DNA of 64,000 nucleotides from Ypsolopha sequella (Eukaryota > Arthropoda > Insecta > Lepidoptera > Ypsolophidae). The position numbers and the translations under genes are program-made. The stretch is taken from contig OW203992.1 in NCBI GenBank assembly GCA_934047225.1, forward strand, positions 11,087,501 to 11,151,500. The letters run 5' to 3'. Under the pieces are notes generated by a model. It ran no database searches. It was not told where the DNA came from and was given only the letters and a program-made list of their open reading frames with translations. This document shows positions 31,913 to 41,693 of the stretch, piece by piece (position 1 is the first letter of the stretch; every line of letters begins with the position of its first letter).

Positions 31913-32239
31913 GCGAGTCGCAGCTGCAGGCGCGTAGTAAAAGTGGTGCACGAACAGTGTAAAAATTATTAGACGCTCTTTTTAAACTTAGGCTACTTAC
32001 TAGGCTAAAAAACTTTCTAAGGACGGGCACTTCCCTACAACAGGAAAACTTTCTTCCACCCAAACTAAATCGCGCCCAAAAGGCTAATGATCTTTATGAT
32101 TAAATACATGATATTTTTTTTAGAATATCGAACTTCGTGCGATTACGACTGCGAAATTACCAAGGAGTCAGATTAGGGAATTAAAAGCTACAAGCAACAA
32201 AATCTAAATTGTTAATTATTTATTTCTTAATTTTCGCAT
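31913..32239. other. No supported feature
   Basis: A 70-codon minus-strand frame (31851-32063) begins in the tandem units. Nothing recognised. Confidence 0.4.
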
Positions 32240-32545
32240 AAAAACTTATCGTCATGACATTAAACACCCAGGGGATGTCAGAGGTGTTCCTGAGTGTGAA
32301 CTGTGAAAACGCAAGTCACAGTTCATACTCAGTACACCCACGTTTCACTGACGGTTGTTACATCCCAACGTGATGGTTGCTGAGCCCTACCGTCGTTTTT
32401 CGGTCACAAATTGACCAACAACTTAATGTGTGCCTTCTGAAGCACGCACACCGAGCACAAATGAATGTGATCCGTGGGGATGGAAACTACGGCCTCTGGG
32501 TTATGGGTTAGCAAGTGAGCGATCTGCCACACGGCCCCAGAGGTG
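32240..32545 (-). mobile_element. tRNA-derived SINE
   Basis: Read on the minus strand from about 32545, the head GTGTGGCAGATCGCTCACTT resembles an RNA polymerase III A box, and GTAGTTTCCATCCCC about 45 bases later resembles a B box (GGTTCGANTCC). A body with GTGTGCGTGCTTCAGAAGGC and ACTGTGACTTGCGTTTTCAC follows, to about 32240. The last 100 bp recur at 60762-60862. The tRNA-like boxes and order fit a lepidopteran SINE; the exact ends and target duplication were not fixed. Confidence 0.55.
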
Positions 32546-32754
32546 TGAGTCAGTGTGAGATGTGTCGTGAGTCAAAAAACAAGCCTGTTGGGGTGTCAGT
32601 GCCCGCTGTTCCTAGATGTTCTGGACGGGAGTTCTAACGGGATAGCTCGAGTAAAATAAACGGAGTGTAATTTTAGGTGCTGTATTTTAAGGACAATAGT
32701 GTCGCGTGCGTGTATGTACAAGATCGCAGAGAGAAGAGAATGACTAAACATAAA

Positions 32755-32840
32755 AATGAATGATTGAATGAATGAAGGCTGATTGAATGAATGAAGACAG
32801 ATAGAATGATTGATTGAATTATTGAATGAATGAATGAATA
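32755..32840. repeat. GAAT-type microsatellite
   Basis: Imperfect AATGAATGATTGAATGAATG run, about 85 bp, interrupted by short non-repeat words. The minus-strand frame of Ser/Ile/His-rich codons at 32673-32858 is its translation, not a gene. Confidence 0.85.
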
Positions 32841-33054
32841 TAAATTAAACGCGCGCACTTATAAATTAGTCTAAAACCGCACGGCGGCCGGTACCCGTCA
32901 CGCACCGGCTTGAAGATTGTCTCCAACAAGCCATATCTTTTTTCAAATGTTTACCATCTACATTGACGGAACTGAATCCAATGCAAATTGATGTTTAGCA
33001 TTTTGCTGCCCCTTAATCAGCAAAGACTTGCGTACAAACACAGCTTCCCCATTG

Positions 33055-33130
33055 CCAAAGGTTAGCTGGCAGAAAATACTAAGTAAAATTATATCTTGTG
33101 CAATAAAGAATTAATATTATTATTATTAAG
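33055..33130 (+). repeat. Retroelement 3' tail
   Basis: GGTTAGCTGGCAGAAAATAC, then CTTGTGCAATAAAGAATTAA and an (ATT)n end. This is a shortened form of the tails at 33650-33790 and 44630-44760, which are on the minus strand. Confidence 0.6.
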
Positions 33131-33475
33131 ATTGCCACATCGACGCATTCCGTGATTGTACCTACCTGCGTTCCTTACGGATTACCTATTCGTAGTATAG
33201 AACTGGAATGTAAGTTCAGTTTTCTCTCGTCTTCCTGACTTGTTCCTAAACATCTGTTCTCATTCTTTGACGTTGGATTTGGCTGGCGATATTTTGTTGT
33301 TTCTCGAAATTACCTATATTTTTGGGAAAGCTACATATATGAACCTGTTACTGTTAATATATCATCATGTATGTTACTGTACCTTCGAGGGGTCGTTAGT
33401 TCTTATGTCAGCTCGGGTAAAGATTATTGTAATCAAAGAAGATAATAATGTTAGCTTGGGTATGAATATTATTGC

Positions 33476-33545
33476 TTTTTAGGGTCCCTTATAGTTCACT
33501 TTATTGTCCATCTGTTTGTCTGTCTGTCTGTCCGTCTGTCCCGTG
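33476..33545 (-). repeat. Lepidopteran GTTCCGTACC repeat fragment
   Basis: TTTTTAGGGTCCCTTATAG followed by a GTCTGTCTGTCTGTCCGTCT run is the end of the family, seen from the minus strand. The remainder is absent. An even shorter piece (TTTTTAGGGTTCCGTATCTG) is at 34810. Confidence 0.55.
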
Positions 33546-33649
33546 TGAGATATCAAGTTGAAACTGATAACTCCTACAGAGGTCTACGCCTCATGGTGCT
33601 GTAAAAAATCAGGCTTCTAACTCAACGCGAAAAAAGTATATGCCTGTTA

Positions 33650-33790
33650 CATAATAAATAATAATAATAATAAAATTCTTTATTGCACATTAAAATAAAT
33701 CAGTACAAAAGGCGAACTTAATGCTAATTAGCATTCTCTTCCAGTTGACCTTAGGTGTTGAGGATAATTTAGGGTAGTGCCAAGAATATA
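33650..33790 (-). repeat. Retroelement 3' tail, minus strand
   Basis: On the minus strand: GGTCAACTGGAAGAGAATGC, TAATTAGCATTAAGTTCGCC, TTTTGTAC, GTGCAATAAAG and a tail of TTATT units. This wording is the 3' end of a widespread lepidopteran non-LTR element. No coding remnant adjoins it. Confidence 0.65.
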
Positions 33791-34393
33791 TATTTAGGAG
33801 AAAGCACTCAAATCGTTGGGAATTAAATAGGGGAAATGGGAGATTTATACTAAATAAACATAGTAAAATAAAAATATAATACAATACGTAAATAAGATAT
33901 TAAAAATACTTATATATTACATAATAAAATAAATATTGGACGTAATTTTAAAAATGACTCGGGAACGACAAAAATAGAGCTGATATATGATATAATTCAT
34001 TTCATACAAATTTGGTCACCATGAAAACTTATATAGGGCACTTCTAGTTGACTTAGAAACTTGAAACTTCATTCACTGTTAGGTCTAGGGAAAAATCACA
34101 CGGGAAAAATCAGAAAATTACCAATATTTAATAATTTAAGTGATTATTTCGCCCAACTTAATTAGACCCTCTGGAAACATAGAAGTAAATAGATCGTAGG
34201 TGTCAAGTTAAGTTGGACTTTCATAACTGCAAGTAGAATTATTTACCAAGACTAATCGAATGGGCGGAGTTAGGCAGATATTTATTATATGTATTGCATT
34301 TATTTATAATGTTTATAAATATATTATATTTAACTTTTACTAGCTTTTCATTAGTAGTGTTATTAAAACAATTTAAAAAAAATTTTTAACTCG

Positions 34394-34477
34394 ATATATT
34401 TCGGCCCTCGGTATGGGGCCGTCATCAGTCGAATCAGTTCGACTGATGACGGCCCCATACCGAGGGCCGAAATATAT
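34394..34477. repeat. Perfect 40-bp-arm palindrome with hammerhead-like core
   Basis: Arms 34394-34433 and 34438-34477 are exact reverse complements around TCAG. On the plus strand of the right arm the order CTGATGA, a GGCCC/GGGCC stem with 8-base loop, then GAAAT resembles a hammerhead ribozyme core (CTGATGA-stem-GAAA), as found in terminal repeats of Penelope-like elements and in retrozymes. One extra C after CTGATGA departs from the consensus. TATTTATAATGTT near 34313 and again near 34476 may be a target duplication. Confidence 0.5.
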
Positions 34478-35054
34478 ATTTATAATGTTATTTATTCCTT
34501 ATTCCTATATTTTCATTTTATTCAAGTGTATTTTTCTAATTAAATTTAAGTAAACCCAACCTTTATTATTTCTCTGTGTATTTTTCCATATTATTATTTA
34601 TTACATAAAACTATTAGGTACCTATCTTCTTCTTTCTTCTTTCTCTAGCCCTCTTCCCAGTTCAGCTGGGGTCTGTCCTCCTCGTATTATACACACAAAG
34701 ATTATTTAATTACTTATATTACATTAAAACTGACCTGTAATAAGTGTATCTGTTATACCTACATTACATAAATAAATATATTTCATTTCATTTCACCTTG
34801 TTGAAATGTTTTTAGGGTTCCGTATCTGTATTTATATAAATATGAATTAATAGTAATACATTATTACTTGATAAAAACCAGTTGAAGTTATAAACGTTTA
34901 TAACAGTGAAACAGTACAAGTGTTGTAATCAAGATATTAAATCTTATACAATAAATTGTTCAAATTAGGAATTTTGTAAATAAATTTGTTGTTATCTGAT
35001 CACTTTGTAAGCCACCATCCTAGCAGGTAAAGTCAGGTTAACGTATAAATAAGT

Positions 35055-35576
35055 GAAACCAGCCCAGTGTGAGTCGGACTCGCGCCCAAACGGTTCCGTA
35101 CCACCACACAATAAGGGTACGGAACCCTAAAAACATTATGGTAAATAACAGCAATATAGATGCCATAGCAACATTAACAAGCCGCTAAAATATTTTTTTC
35201 AGATGAAAGGGGGGGACATGATATGATAACGTAAAAGAATGCAACCTTTTCGAGGTTTTTTGTATGGGGATTTCCCTTGGGTAAATTGTTTTAAATTTTT
35301 GTTATTTGCCGTGATAGAGGTCATAGTACAGTGGAGACCGCATCAAGTAAGACACATTGGACTTTGTACCTATCTTATATTCTTCTCTATAGGGGCTAAT
35401 GTCGTACTGCAAGTGTATAGCTTGATGTGGTCTCCACTGTACCTACTCGTAACACGTATTGTGTGAAAACTTTAACTGGGCTGCAGCTATGACAGACGGA
35501 CAGACACACAGACAGACAGGCGGACAAACAGATAGTAGCTGCTTAGTAATAGGGTTCCGTTTAGTACCCTAAAAAG
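35055..35576 (+). repeat. Lepidopteran GTTCCGTACC repeat, compound variant with insertion
   Basis: Same compound order as 23081-23673: a 75-bp short form ending GGGTACGGAACCCTAAAAAC, then the longer tract ending AGGGTTCCGTTTAGTACCCT. It is interrupted at TAGAGGTCATAGTA by the MITE at 35329-35439. The GACGGACA run (35490-35530) is short. Confidence 0.75.
35329..35439 (+). mobile_element. CAGTGGAGACC MITE, copy 2, nested
   Basis: A 111-bp element with ends CAGTGGAGACCGCATCAAG and, inward from the right, CAGTGGAGACCACATCAAG, between TA at 35327-35328 and 35440-35441. It lies inside the compound repeat, whose paralogue at 23081-23673 shows the unfilled site. The 8 bases CCTACTCG after the right TA are absent from the paralogue, so the duplication may be larger or the flank has changed. 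Confidence 0.85.
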
Positions 35577-36206
35577 AGCGTCACCATAATAATGAATGAA
35601 CGATAGCTATCTGAAACTTTTGAAGGTCCTTTCCTTTACTTTGTGACCATTTTTCAATTAAGTACGAGATTTTTATTAAAATACATCACTTCAAAGTCTA
35701 GAATCTAATTCTACTTACCTATCGATTCTGGAATAAATATGCTTAAAATATCTTACAAATTGTAAAAAATAATCTTGGAAAACGGACTGGGCTTCGAGGT
35801 TTTCCTCAATTAGACGAGTTACAATTTTTATTTCCGTTTATCTTTGTAAATTTTAATCTAACTTTCAGTAGCTAGGAAAAGTTGAAAGCAGATATTTCAG
35901 CTAAGGAACGGAATTTTCATGTAAGAGGGAAAATTGAGCAGATTCCTGAGGAAAATTTATTGGTTTGACTTATTTACGCGATAAAATGAAAATTCGTTGA
36001 GAAAACGTAGGCCTTTCTCACCTTAAGTAAAAAGTCGGCTTAGGTACATGATACGTTATATTTATATAATATAATATTTTTTCTACTACCTTTATGAAAA
36101 AGTTCCATTTAATACTCGAAATTAGTTTTGAAAATCGAACTTTCCGGGCCCCGTTGCGGAATGAGTATCAGGTCAGTTTGAAATTACATTTCTTGCAAAA
36201 TTTGGG
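35577..36206. other. No supported feature
   Basis: AT-rich sequence without a frame or repeat that I can assign. Confidence 0.4.
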
Positions 36207-36585
36207 TTTTCTTACGCCCGGAATGTAAGCTTTCGACGTGAGCCGAAGGCGAACTAGCTTCATTCCTCGGGTAAGAAAATCCGCCATTTTATACTCGTCA
36301 CGAAATATAAGTACTATTTCATTGGCTATTGAATTTCAATAATGTAAGCCAAGGTGTCAAAAAATTTGCCATAAAATGTCTTTCATCGCATGCGTTGCGT
36401 AAACTATTGATGATAGAAGAAAAAAAATGTTCTATAATATTAAAGAACATATCACGCGATATCATATGTCCAACTATTGTAGTTATGTCAACTACTTATG
36501 TCCTGCATAAATATACATTTACTCTACGTTTATCCCAAAATAAAAAATAACCACCCGTGCAAAGCCGGGACGGGCCGCTAGTTAT
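36207..36585 (+). repeat. Dispersed repeat ending GGGCCGCTAGT
   Basis: The segment closes ACCCGTGCAAAGCCGGGACG then GGCCGCTAGT, a terminal wording shared by many lepidopteran non-autonomous elements. Near its left side GGGTTTTCTTACGCCCGGAATG faces CATTCCTCGGGTAAGAAAATCC (36207-36284). A 73-codon frame at 36329-36550 is incidental. Confidence 0.45.
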
Positions 36586-39220
36586 TTGTAACAGGAAGCA
36601 AGTAACACAAAATATTATCATGTTTCACAAAGCTACGATTCTTCGTTCAAAAACAATATCCTACCTACTTACATAATTTAACCAATTTAGAGTAAAACAC
36701 ATAAAATAACATTGAAATAATGTGGAGGCGTGGTGCGTAATGAAACAAACCAGATGTACAAAACATAGCATGTACTTTATGGGACACGCTTTCGCTATTA
36801 CACCCTATCCAATAACTCGGGACCTCTGAACATGTACGAGGATGCCCTTTTTAGGGGTTGTTTTAAAAGCGTCCGCGGGGTGTCAAAGTTCTAGATATGC
36901 TGGCTAAGCGTTTCTGCGTGTAGAAGCGCGGGTGGCTTTACCCTGTATTGTGACATTACATCGGCTGATATTATATTAACAAAACGAAATATTTGCAATT
37001 CGCTTCAGGAATTTGAATGGAAGAACGGAAAGAAATGAAGGTAGCGTGTAACACACGCAGTTTGTGTAAAATTGTATGTGAACTTTATGAAGAACTTATG
37101 AATTTCGGAAGGTTTACTCGGGAAATAACATTATACTGAAACAAGCTTCATAAAGGCGCCGAGAGCGATATTACATGTAAGTACAATTATGTTATGTGAT
37201 GGATGTGGCTGCCAGTTTTTTTCTATATTTGTGCTACTGAAATATAGCAAAATATCAAAGGGTAATAAGTACTAGACCAAATAACAGTGAAAAAAGGTAA
37301 TTACATCCATAATTGTGCACAATATTTTTATTTGTTATATGAGTTGGATGGAATTCGGTGGCCGAATTCATTATCCTATGGGGTGGAATGCCAGGCTTCA
37401 GAGGGGGTGAGGCCGCGACGTGTAGGCGACGACGGGGGCGGGGGTAATATCCAGAGTTGGTTGGCCACGAAAAGTAGCGAGTCTAGGAAAAGCATAATAA
37501 ACTGTAATTCCATTGATTAAGGTTGTTACCCTTGGATAACTGTTTTGTGGTAGTCTTGAAGAGATATTGCGGTCAGATAGACTGTGGTTTGGACTCAGTG
37601 TATTTCTTTTTGTCATTTGGTGGGTTTCTGTAGGATATACGTTTATTTTTATACAAATGTTAATAGTGTACAATAAAACACAATTACGCAAAAAAATTAT
37701 TATTAATCCATATATTTTGATAATTTGAACTAAAGGTTGACCTGATTTGACTATCTTAGTTTTTGTTATTGTTTATTGGCTGTATGAAAGCCCATAGGTA
37801 CCGCACTGAAAAAAAAACTTGTTAACATTTAGTATAAAAATGTTGATGACTATCAAATATCTTATTTATACTCGAGTACATAAAGTTCTATGATTCCGGC
37901 AACTGTCATCTTGATTAAGTGTAACAAGCAGTCTTAGTAGATTCAAATAAGTAATGGTCAACTTAATTAAGTCTGATTGTTATCGTGATAACCTCAGCTT
38001 TGTACATATTAGTAAAAGATTGATAATTTTAGTCAATTGCTTAAGTGATTGTATTATTGTCACTTATATAAATTATATAAAGTAAATGAAGATTTTAATT
38101 GATTACCTTGATAGATATTATTATATTTGTAACTAGAAGGAAACGTAACATATTTATTGTTCTTTTTTGTTTTACCTATACCTATCATTTATATATTAAG
38201 CCTGATTGCATATACACTCTTACTTATGTGACATAAACCGAACGTGAGTCCAAACGAGAACCGACATATTATGTTGTCAGTCCTTATACGCTCCCATACA
38301 TCCCATTGATACTTATATACTACCCAAGCAGAAAAACCCTGATATTACGATACAGGAATTCATACAAAAACCGTGTAAATTAATAAAATAATTAACTTCA
38401 TTATATCTATTAATTTTGAAGTGATAAAGCAACTTGATAGAACCAATCAAGTGAATGGTAAAACTATGTTGCCGAAATTAATAAAGTAAATGAATAAAAT
38501 TAAACATTGTCGAATTAATAAAAGTGCAATCCTGTTAGCTTTATTCTGACAATAAACCATCATTAAATGTTTCTTATATTTTTAAACGATTTATTCATAA
38601 TTTTTTGAATCAAGCATGATTTTAACTTTATTAGCCATGATTTTTTTCGGGGTGTCAGAAAACATAAACTTTGACGTTGGTTTGGTATTCGACTATTATT
38701 TCGTCTGGGACGCAACCCATTATCCTACTATAGGCCATTAACTTGGTTTAGTGTATGTATGGGAAAAAGTTCCACAGATCCACTTTTATTATCATTGCTC
38801 TTATTACCATTGTGATATGTAAATAAGGCGGGTCCAAAAGTTTCTGGCCGGAAACATTTGTAGGTTTATACTTGCGATTGTCGGCACTTGATGAAACATA
38901 GAAAGCATCTTGATTTTGAACATAAACACTTGTATTAGTTGTTTCATAACACAATTATATTTGTTGCACACTTCCCGTTGCACACTTCCCAACCGATTTT
39001 GGAAATTAATCCATCTTCAGGGGATACAGAATATTTATTATTTTAATATACGAGCCATAAAACGACAAACGTATGTCAACAATGATTGTCAATGACATTT
39101 GTAGGTGTTTAAAAAGAACAAATTATATGTCATTGTAATTTCCATATATTCTGCTTAAATGTGCATAATTTTTAGGTTATGACTTTCGTTAATTTTGATT
39201 CCTCGGCCCTTTGAACAAAA
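36586..39220. other. Unrecognised DNA
   Basis: No gene supported over 2.6 kb. A GC-richer patch at 37375-37460 lies in a 77-codon plus-strand frame (37287-37520) and a 97-codon minus-strand frame (37398-37691); neither shows a known motif. From 37700 to 38650 the sequence is extremely AT-rich. A 14-base tandem (GTTGCACACTTCCC twice) lies at about 38964-38991. Confidence 0.35.
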
Positions 39221-39223
39221 GTA

Positions 39224-39358
39224 CAGTGCTACAAGAATCTGATGGCTCGTGGATGACAGTGACAGGGGGCGCAGCTGTGAAACAAGGAGTACGGTAGCGG
39301 CGTTAGTTCCGATTTTGGACACAACCAATCCACGCGCCATAAGATCCTTGTAGCACTG
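39224..39358. mobile_element. TA-flanked short MITE, 135 bp
   Basis: Ends CAGTGCTACAAGAATCTGAT and, inward from the right, CAGTGCTACAAGGATCTTAT, with TA at 39222-39223 and 39359-39360. Inverted arms are about 31 bp (to GTGGAT). The 74-codon minus-strand frame across it is incidental. Confidence 0.8.
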
Positions 39359-39540
39359 TAAGTCGCAAAAAATTTCCAATGTTTAAATTTCAATATCGGT
39401 CCGTAATTAAATTCCTAACAAAGGAAGGTGTTAGCCCAACCAATATCAAACAAGGTTTACTTTAAACAAAGGTATACTCTATACGGGCATTCATCTCCGT
39501 CATTTTCCAGCGTCAAGGATTTGTGTTAGCAATTTCTTTC

Positions 39541-40582
39541 AGGAAGAGTGTCCATCCCGTTGAGGCACTCACCCCAGACATCAAGTTAGTGGAAGAAGAA
39601 GTTCTGGAGGACCAACTCTTAAAGACAAAAGAAATAGCGGCAAGGTCAGGGCTTTCAAAAACTACTGTCTAGAGGATGCTTCATGAACATCTTCAGAGAC
39701 TTCTTTCAAGTGTGCAGCGAGGTGGGCGATATCGTGTTCTAAAAAACTTTTGGGGGGATTTCACGATTTGGAAACGATTTCTTAGAGTCACTGGCGATGA
39801 AACTCTGGTTCTACAATATGATCCTCTTAAAAAAGAGAGTCGAAGTAGTGGCGTCGCGTCGTTCTGGTAAAAATCCAGCTAGAATGGCAAAGGTCGATAT
39901 TCTGGGACTGTCAAGTAAATATTGCTCATTGGCAGATGGGACAACGAAAATATCTGGGCGAAATTTCAAAAAGTCGGGATTTTGGGATTATGGTCGGGAT
40001 AAATGAATGTTACGAATAATTTTTTTTTCCTTATAATTAAAGTAATTACAACAAAATACTTTTTTGTCCGCCGATCGTTGTTATTTGTTATTTGTCGGGA
40101 CAATTTTTATATTTTGTCGGGACTCTGGACATCATATGAAATGTCGGGACAATCCCGACGAATCCCGACCATCTGGCAACCCTAAATACCATGGTTACAG
40201 GAAACTATTATGCTAAACTTATCAAACAATTTCGAGAAGTGATCAAGCAGAAACGTCGTGGAAATCTAAGGAAAGGAATGAGGCTTCTCCGTGACAATGC
40301 GCCCATCCATGCTGTCGCAGTTGGGACGACCGCTGTTTCAAGGTGTGGCTTCACGTAAAATCGCCACCCACCTTTTAGTCCTGACCTGGCCCCCAGCGAT
40401 TAATATTTGTTTTTAAAACTTATGGCAGACTTAGGTTAGAAATGGGTTAGAAGATTTTGTACTGTTGACGAAGTGGCCGCCGCGATTTTCGCTCATTTTG
40501 GAGACAAAACTTTTGAATATTTTTGTAAGGGGATAGAACGAAAAGTGTATCGAGATACATGAAGACTATGTTGAAAAAAAGA
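39541..40582 (+). pseudogene. mariner transposase relic (D,D34D), interrupted
   Basis: A broken mariner transposase. The frame from 39541 gives EALTPDIKLVEEEVLEDQLL, the helix-turn-helix IAARSGLSKTTV, one in-frame TAG, MLHEHL, then the first catalytic Asp in VTGDETLVLQYDP (Asp codon 39796). After a frameshift, FWDC-like sequence is followed by an unrelated insertion to about 40186. It resumes at 40191 (VTGNYYAKLIKQ) with RDNAPIH (second Asp, 40293-40295) and PPFSPDLAPSD (third Asp, 40398-40400); the spacing of 34 residues is that of mariner. The end DYVEK-like motif is near 40570. Several stops and shifts make it inactive. Terminal repeats were not found. Confidence 0.85.
39945..40186. mobile_element. 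Insertion within the mariner relic
   Basis: Sequence not belonging to the transposase, with repeated GTCGGGA/TCCCGAC words (AAAGTCGGGATTTTGGGAT, GTCGGGACAATTTT, ATGTCGGGACAATCCCGACG) and a right end CCATCTGGCAACCCT. Reversed, that end is AGGGTTGCCAGATGG, resembling the termini of hAT-group MITEs. The left edge is approximate and no duplication was found. Confidence 0.5.
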
Positions 40583-40916
40583 TAACTTTATGTACTTTGG
40601 AGTCTTTTTTCTTCGGACCAGAAAATTTTGAACCTCAATTTGTGGGCGTTTACAAGCGTATGTCTATGTATATAGGTACATTACAGCAGTATAGACGTGT
40701 GGCGTGCGCGTCAGTAGCGAAAGGAACTTCGTCTCAAACGGGTGTGCCATGACACATATTTGCCTACTTAAATTTCGCCAACTTATATCTATCTTAGATC
40801 ATGTATATATCAGAAGTTTATTAATTTAGTTTCAGGATCGAGTTCTGTTGTCTCTGCCGACCCTCTTAGAATACAGACGTATATATAACTTGACAAACTC
40901 CGTTTACAGTACAGAG
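40583..40916. other. No supported feature
   Basis: The region would be expected to hold the 3' end and inverted repeat of the mariner copy, but I could not identify them. Confidence 0.4.
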
Positions 40917-41147
40917 GGCCTCTATTATGTATCTTTAGTTGCCATCTGGACTTGGTGTCTATCATCAAAAACATAGATATACTATCGAATTCCGATTGTA
41001 AGGATATGTTCGCACTTGAAGTGACGACACAGTTCGTAAATAGTTCAATACCCACTAAAGGCGATTTTGAAAGTTTAGTTTTTATCTATGTTTTTGATGA
41101 TAGGCACCTAGTCCAGTTGGCAATTAAAGATACAGAATACAGGGGCT
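40917..41147. mobile_element. Foldback element, about 230 bp
   Basis: Arms 40919-40980 and 41083-41145 share, read inward, ATGTATCTTTAGTTGCCATC / CTGTATCTTTAATTGCCAAC and TATCATCAAAAACATAGATA. The loop is about 100 bp. Frames of 81 and 92 codons on opposite strands both arise from the arms. No target duplication is clear. Confidence 0.7.
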
Positions 41148-41230
41148 TGACGTCAGTCTACTTAAACTTTGACAGAAATAAATTTTTATGTTTGAACACT
41201 TGGCGATTTATCCATCGCAAGGAGATATAA

Positions 41231-41401
41231 ATTAACATTATATCATTGCAGTATAGAAACGCAGAAAGAAAAATAAATCTGAATGTGAAGAGCTCTGAAC
41301 CGGGATTCGAGCCTGGGACCTCTCGCTAGATTCAGAGCTTCTCACATCCAGATTTACTTTTCTTTCTGCGTTTCTATACTGCAGTGATATAATGTTAATT
41401 T
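41231..41401. mobile_element. Palindromic element with a tRNA-like T arm
   Basis: Outer arms of about 60 bp read inward AAATTAACATTATATCATTG (left) and AAATTAACATTATATCACTG (right), then TAGAAACGCAGAAAGAAAA. The centre holds, on the minus strand, AGGTCCCAGGCTCGAATCCC, a tRNA T-arm-like sequence (CCAGG-CTCGAAT-CCCGG), enclosed by a GAGCTCTGAA / TTCAGAGCTT stem. A single arm occurs alone at 12251-12295 and a related piece at 51596-51709. Confidence 0.6.
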
Positions 41402-41489
41402 ACAGTTTACATATTTTTACAAGGGTGAAGGTTACTACTTAACTAACTAACCTTACTTAGAGGTTAGGATACAATACAAGTACCATTTA
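41402..41489. other. Short unassigned gap
   Basis: About 90 bp of AT-rich sequence between the palindromic element and the LINE fragment, possibly 5' LINE sequence too decayed to read. Confidence 0.3.
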
Positions 41490-41693
41490 TGTCTGAGAAG
41501 TTCGAAAACTGCTCTAATGCAAAAGAGCATATTTTGTATGGCGCCAACATTATTCATAAAGATTCCTAATTATTTTAAAGATCTGAATTTGATGCAATTT
41601 AAAAATAAATTATTTAACTTACTTATAAAGAAATGCTACTACAAGGTTGAGATGTTTTTAAATGACTACTATTTAATATTATACTAAACCTAA
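41490..41693 (+). pseudogene. LINE reverse-transcriptase C-terminal fragment
   Basis: In frame, KSIFCMAPTLFIKIPNYFKD then LNLMQFKNKLFNLLIKKCYY and KVEMFLNDYY end at a TAA near 41690. This is the C-terminal tail of Jockey/CR1-like LINE proteins (xxIxYxAPxLYNKIPxxIK...FKxxLKxxLxxKxYYxxxEFL), without the RT core. 5' truncated. The 3' UTR probably extends a few hundred bases but its end is not obvious. Confidence 0.75.

Noticed and set aside
32673..32858. Ser/Ile/His-rich minus-strand peptide
   Set aside because: It is the translation of the GAAT microsatellite.
41231..41401. Functional tRNA gene
   Set aside because: Only the T-arm region is tRNA-like; no proper D arm, anticodon arm or acceptor stem could be folded.
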